Shown here in pieces: positions 62,590-64,000 of a DNA stretch of 64,000 bases (position 1 is its first letter; each line of letters begins with the position of its first letter). Source of the DNA: Circinella minor (taxonomy: Eukaryota > Mucoromycota > Mucoromycetes > Mucorales > Lichtheimiaceae); assembly GCA_016758965.1 (NCBI GenBank), contig JAEPRB010000117.1, positions 61,434 to 125,433 on the forward strand, written 5' to 3'. The notes below the pieces were generated by a model. It was not told the DNA's origin and did no database searches. It saw only the letters and a program-made list of their open reading frames with translations. The translations under genes were made by a program, and so were the position numbers.

Positions 62590-64000
62590 TTAAAGAATAA
62601 ATATTAAAAAGGTGTGTAATATGCAAGCAAAAAGTATCCTTATCCTGATTATATAACCCCGTGGACTGATAACTGAGTTGGGCGTATCGGAACGGCATAT
62701 ATGTTTAATCATCTACTCTTCTTCAAACCCTAGAAGCTTGTGTTGCTAAACTATGTACAGTAACCAAAGGGAACAAAAGATTTGTGGATCCATCTATTTT
62801 AATTTTTTATCATTGACATTTTTTACACCACTTCTGCATCGTATTTTCAATAAGCCCTCTAAATATCTTATTTTTTGGTTATCTCCATTATTCATTTCGC
62901 TGCATATGCTCTACATAATTCGACTTCTGTTCTTGGAAATGCATACATAAAAGTCGTAGGGTATAATCTTTTTTATATACAGCACGCTTTCATAAATTAA
63001 AGGAGAGAGCTGTTTTTAGATCATAAAAATGAGTAAAAAAAGATATATCATATATCACATTTAAAAATTGTTATAGTGTCATATAACATTATTTATTCTC
63101 CTGTAAAACATTACACTTTTATACGTACGTAGACCGTATTTGACATGATATAGTAGAAAGATAGTGATATGAATATACCATTTTTACGTCAAGAACTATT
63201 ACGTATAAACAACAAAAGCACTTTTTTTTAAAAAAAAAGAAAGCAGGCCATTGTTCTTCGAAATGCTTATACAGGATTTTGCATTCATTTCCGGAAGCAA
63301 CCCTCAATTTTTTCGCTTATTATAGTGATTTTGTTCGCTTATAATGTCGGTTTTTTTCACTTGTGATATGCTATATTTTTCGCTTCTGATAGCATTAATT
63401 TTCGTTTATGATATGCGATATTTCTTCGCTCATGATAGGTGATACTTGGTTAATCCCATAAAAGCAGGTGTAGCAAATACGAAAAAAAAAGTGATATAGT
63501 CGCGAAAAACTCCCTCTATCATTTGTGTAAATCTTTAATCTTCACAAATGAATCTCTTAGACCCCATAAGTAAGAAAATTGTATACGTATTATAAGCGAA
63601 AAATATAGCATATCATAAGTGAACAAAATCACTACCATAAGCGTAAAAATTGAGGGTTGCGTCCGGAAATGAATGCAAAATCCTGTACCATTCGGTCTTA
63701 TTCACTTAACTAATATAAAACCAATACTGTAATCTCGTTTAAAATCTACAAAACATTCTAAAAATGTATTACTGTTCTGTTGGCCGACCTTGCATTGTTC
63801 ATAATAATAAATATTATAAAGCAACTCTCTATCATAGAGAGTTAAGGAAGTGTGTTTCTAATATGTTGTCATGTATTAATGAGTATCTTTGCACCCCCGA
63901 CACTAGATCTAGTCTCTACTTTGAATGAATATATCTAGCCAAATAATTGACCACACATTATAAAAGTTGTATAGAATATAGTTTAGGTTATGAAAAATGT
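62590..64000. other. 1.4-kb right flank, gene-free apart from a MITE
   Basis: Upstream of the sirtuin start the sequence is AT-rich without recognisable coding. It contains the 414-bp MITE (63272-63685). Beyond 63700 I see nothing I can support. The window ends inside this flank. Confidence 0.55.
63272..63685. mobile_element. TA-flanked MITE with ends starting CAGGATTTTGCATTC
   Basis: Both ends begin CAGGATTTTGCATTCATTTC and stay nearly identical as inverted repeats for about 70 bases, through GCAACCCTCAATTTTT and TAGTGATTTTGTTC. TA dinucleotides border the element (63270-63271 and 63686-63687), the expected Tc1/mariner-type target duplication. The interior carries a reiterated motif close to TTTTCGCTTATGATA, roughly every 25-30 bases and in both orientations, reading inward from each end. 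There is no coding sequence. The near-perfect termini suggest fairly recent movement. Confidence 0.85.

Overview
The window looks like nuclear DNA of an early-diverging, AT-rich fungus, most likely a Mucoromycota species. The genes are eukaryotic and split by many short GT-AG introns of about 50-200 bases. Intergenic DNA is full of homopolymers and microsatellites. The gene set (WDR91, KDM5 demethylase, CASD1-type acetyltransferase, exocyst SEC10, PAN1/intersectin-like protein, UGO1-like carrier) fits a filamentous fungus outside the ascomycete yeasts. I cannot name the species. Exon models were built by hand; for every multi-exon gene the splice phases were checked so that the summed coding length is a multiple of three.

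Layout. 0.7-4.3 kb (+): WDR91 homologue, 13 exons. 4.3-11.9 kb: gene-poor and repeat-rich, with a TA-flanked MITE, a 66-bp minisatellite with a hairpin in each unit, and eroded coding sequence. 11.9-16.3 kb (+): ER alpha-1,2-mannosidase (GH47), then casein kinase 2 alpha. 18.5-19.3 kb (-): a His-rich protein with a WWE-like C-terminal region. 20.5-23.9 kb: a large inverted-repeat element with arms of about 0.93 kb. 27.0 kb (-): a candidate two-exon, 35-residue zinc-knuckle peptide. 28.9-31.7 kb (-): CASD1/Cas1-type O-acetyltransferase. 33.1-37.5 kb (-): SEC10, 16 exons. 38.6-39.7 kb (-): mitochondrial rhomboid protease, divergent from a UGO1/SLC25A46-like carrier (+, to 41.5 kb). 41.8-43.6 kb (-): 26S proteasome ATPase RPT4. 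44.3-45.8 kb (-): TFIIA large subunit. 46.7-47.5 kb (-): broken MULE-type transposase end with a SWIM finger. 49.7-54.6 kb (+): PAN1/intersectin-like endocytic scaffold. 55.5-60.8 kb (-): KDM5/Lid2 histone demethylase. 61.3-62.6 kb (-): SIRT4-type sirtuin. 63.3-63.7 kb: another TA-flanked MITE.

The housekeeping genes do not form one pathway. There are loose themes: membrane traffic and endocytosis (WDR91, SEC10, PAN1-like), secretory-pathway glycan modification (GH47, CASD1), mitochondrial dynamics (rhomboid and UGO1-like, sharing a 238-bp divergent promoter region), and transcription or chromatin (TFIIA, KDM5).

The least ordinary material is in the accessory parts: the palindromic element with broken coding relics, three TA-flanked MITEs that each carry their own reiterated motif, the MULE remnant that keeps its introns, the zinc-knuckle microgene, and the EH-EH-WH2-SH3-SH3 scaffold. 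I found no tRNA, rRNA or CRISPR array.
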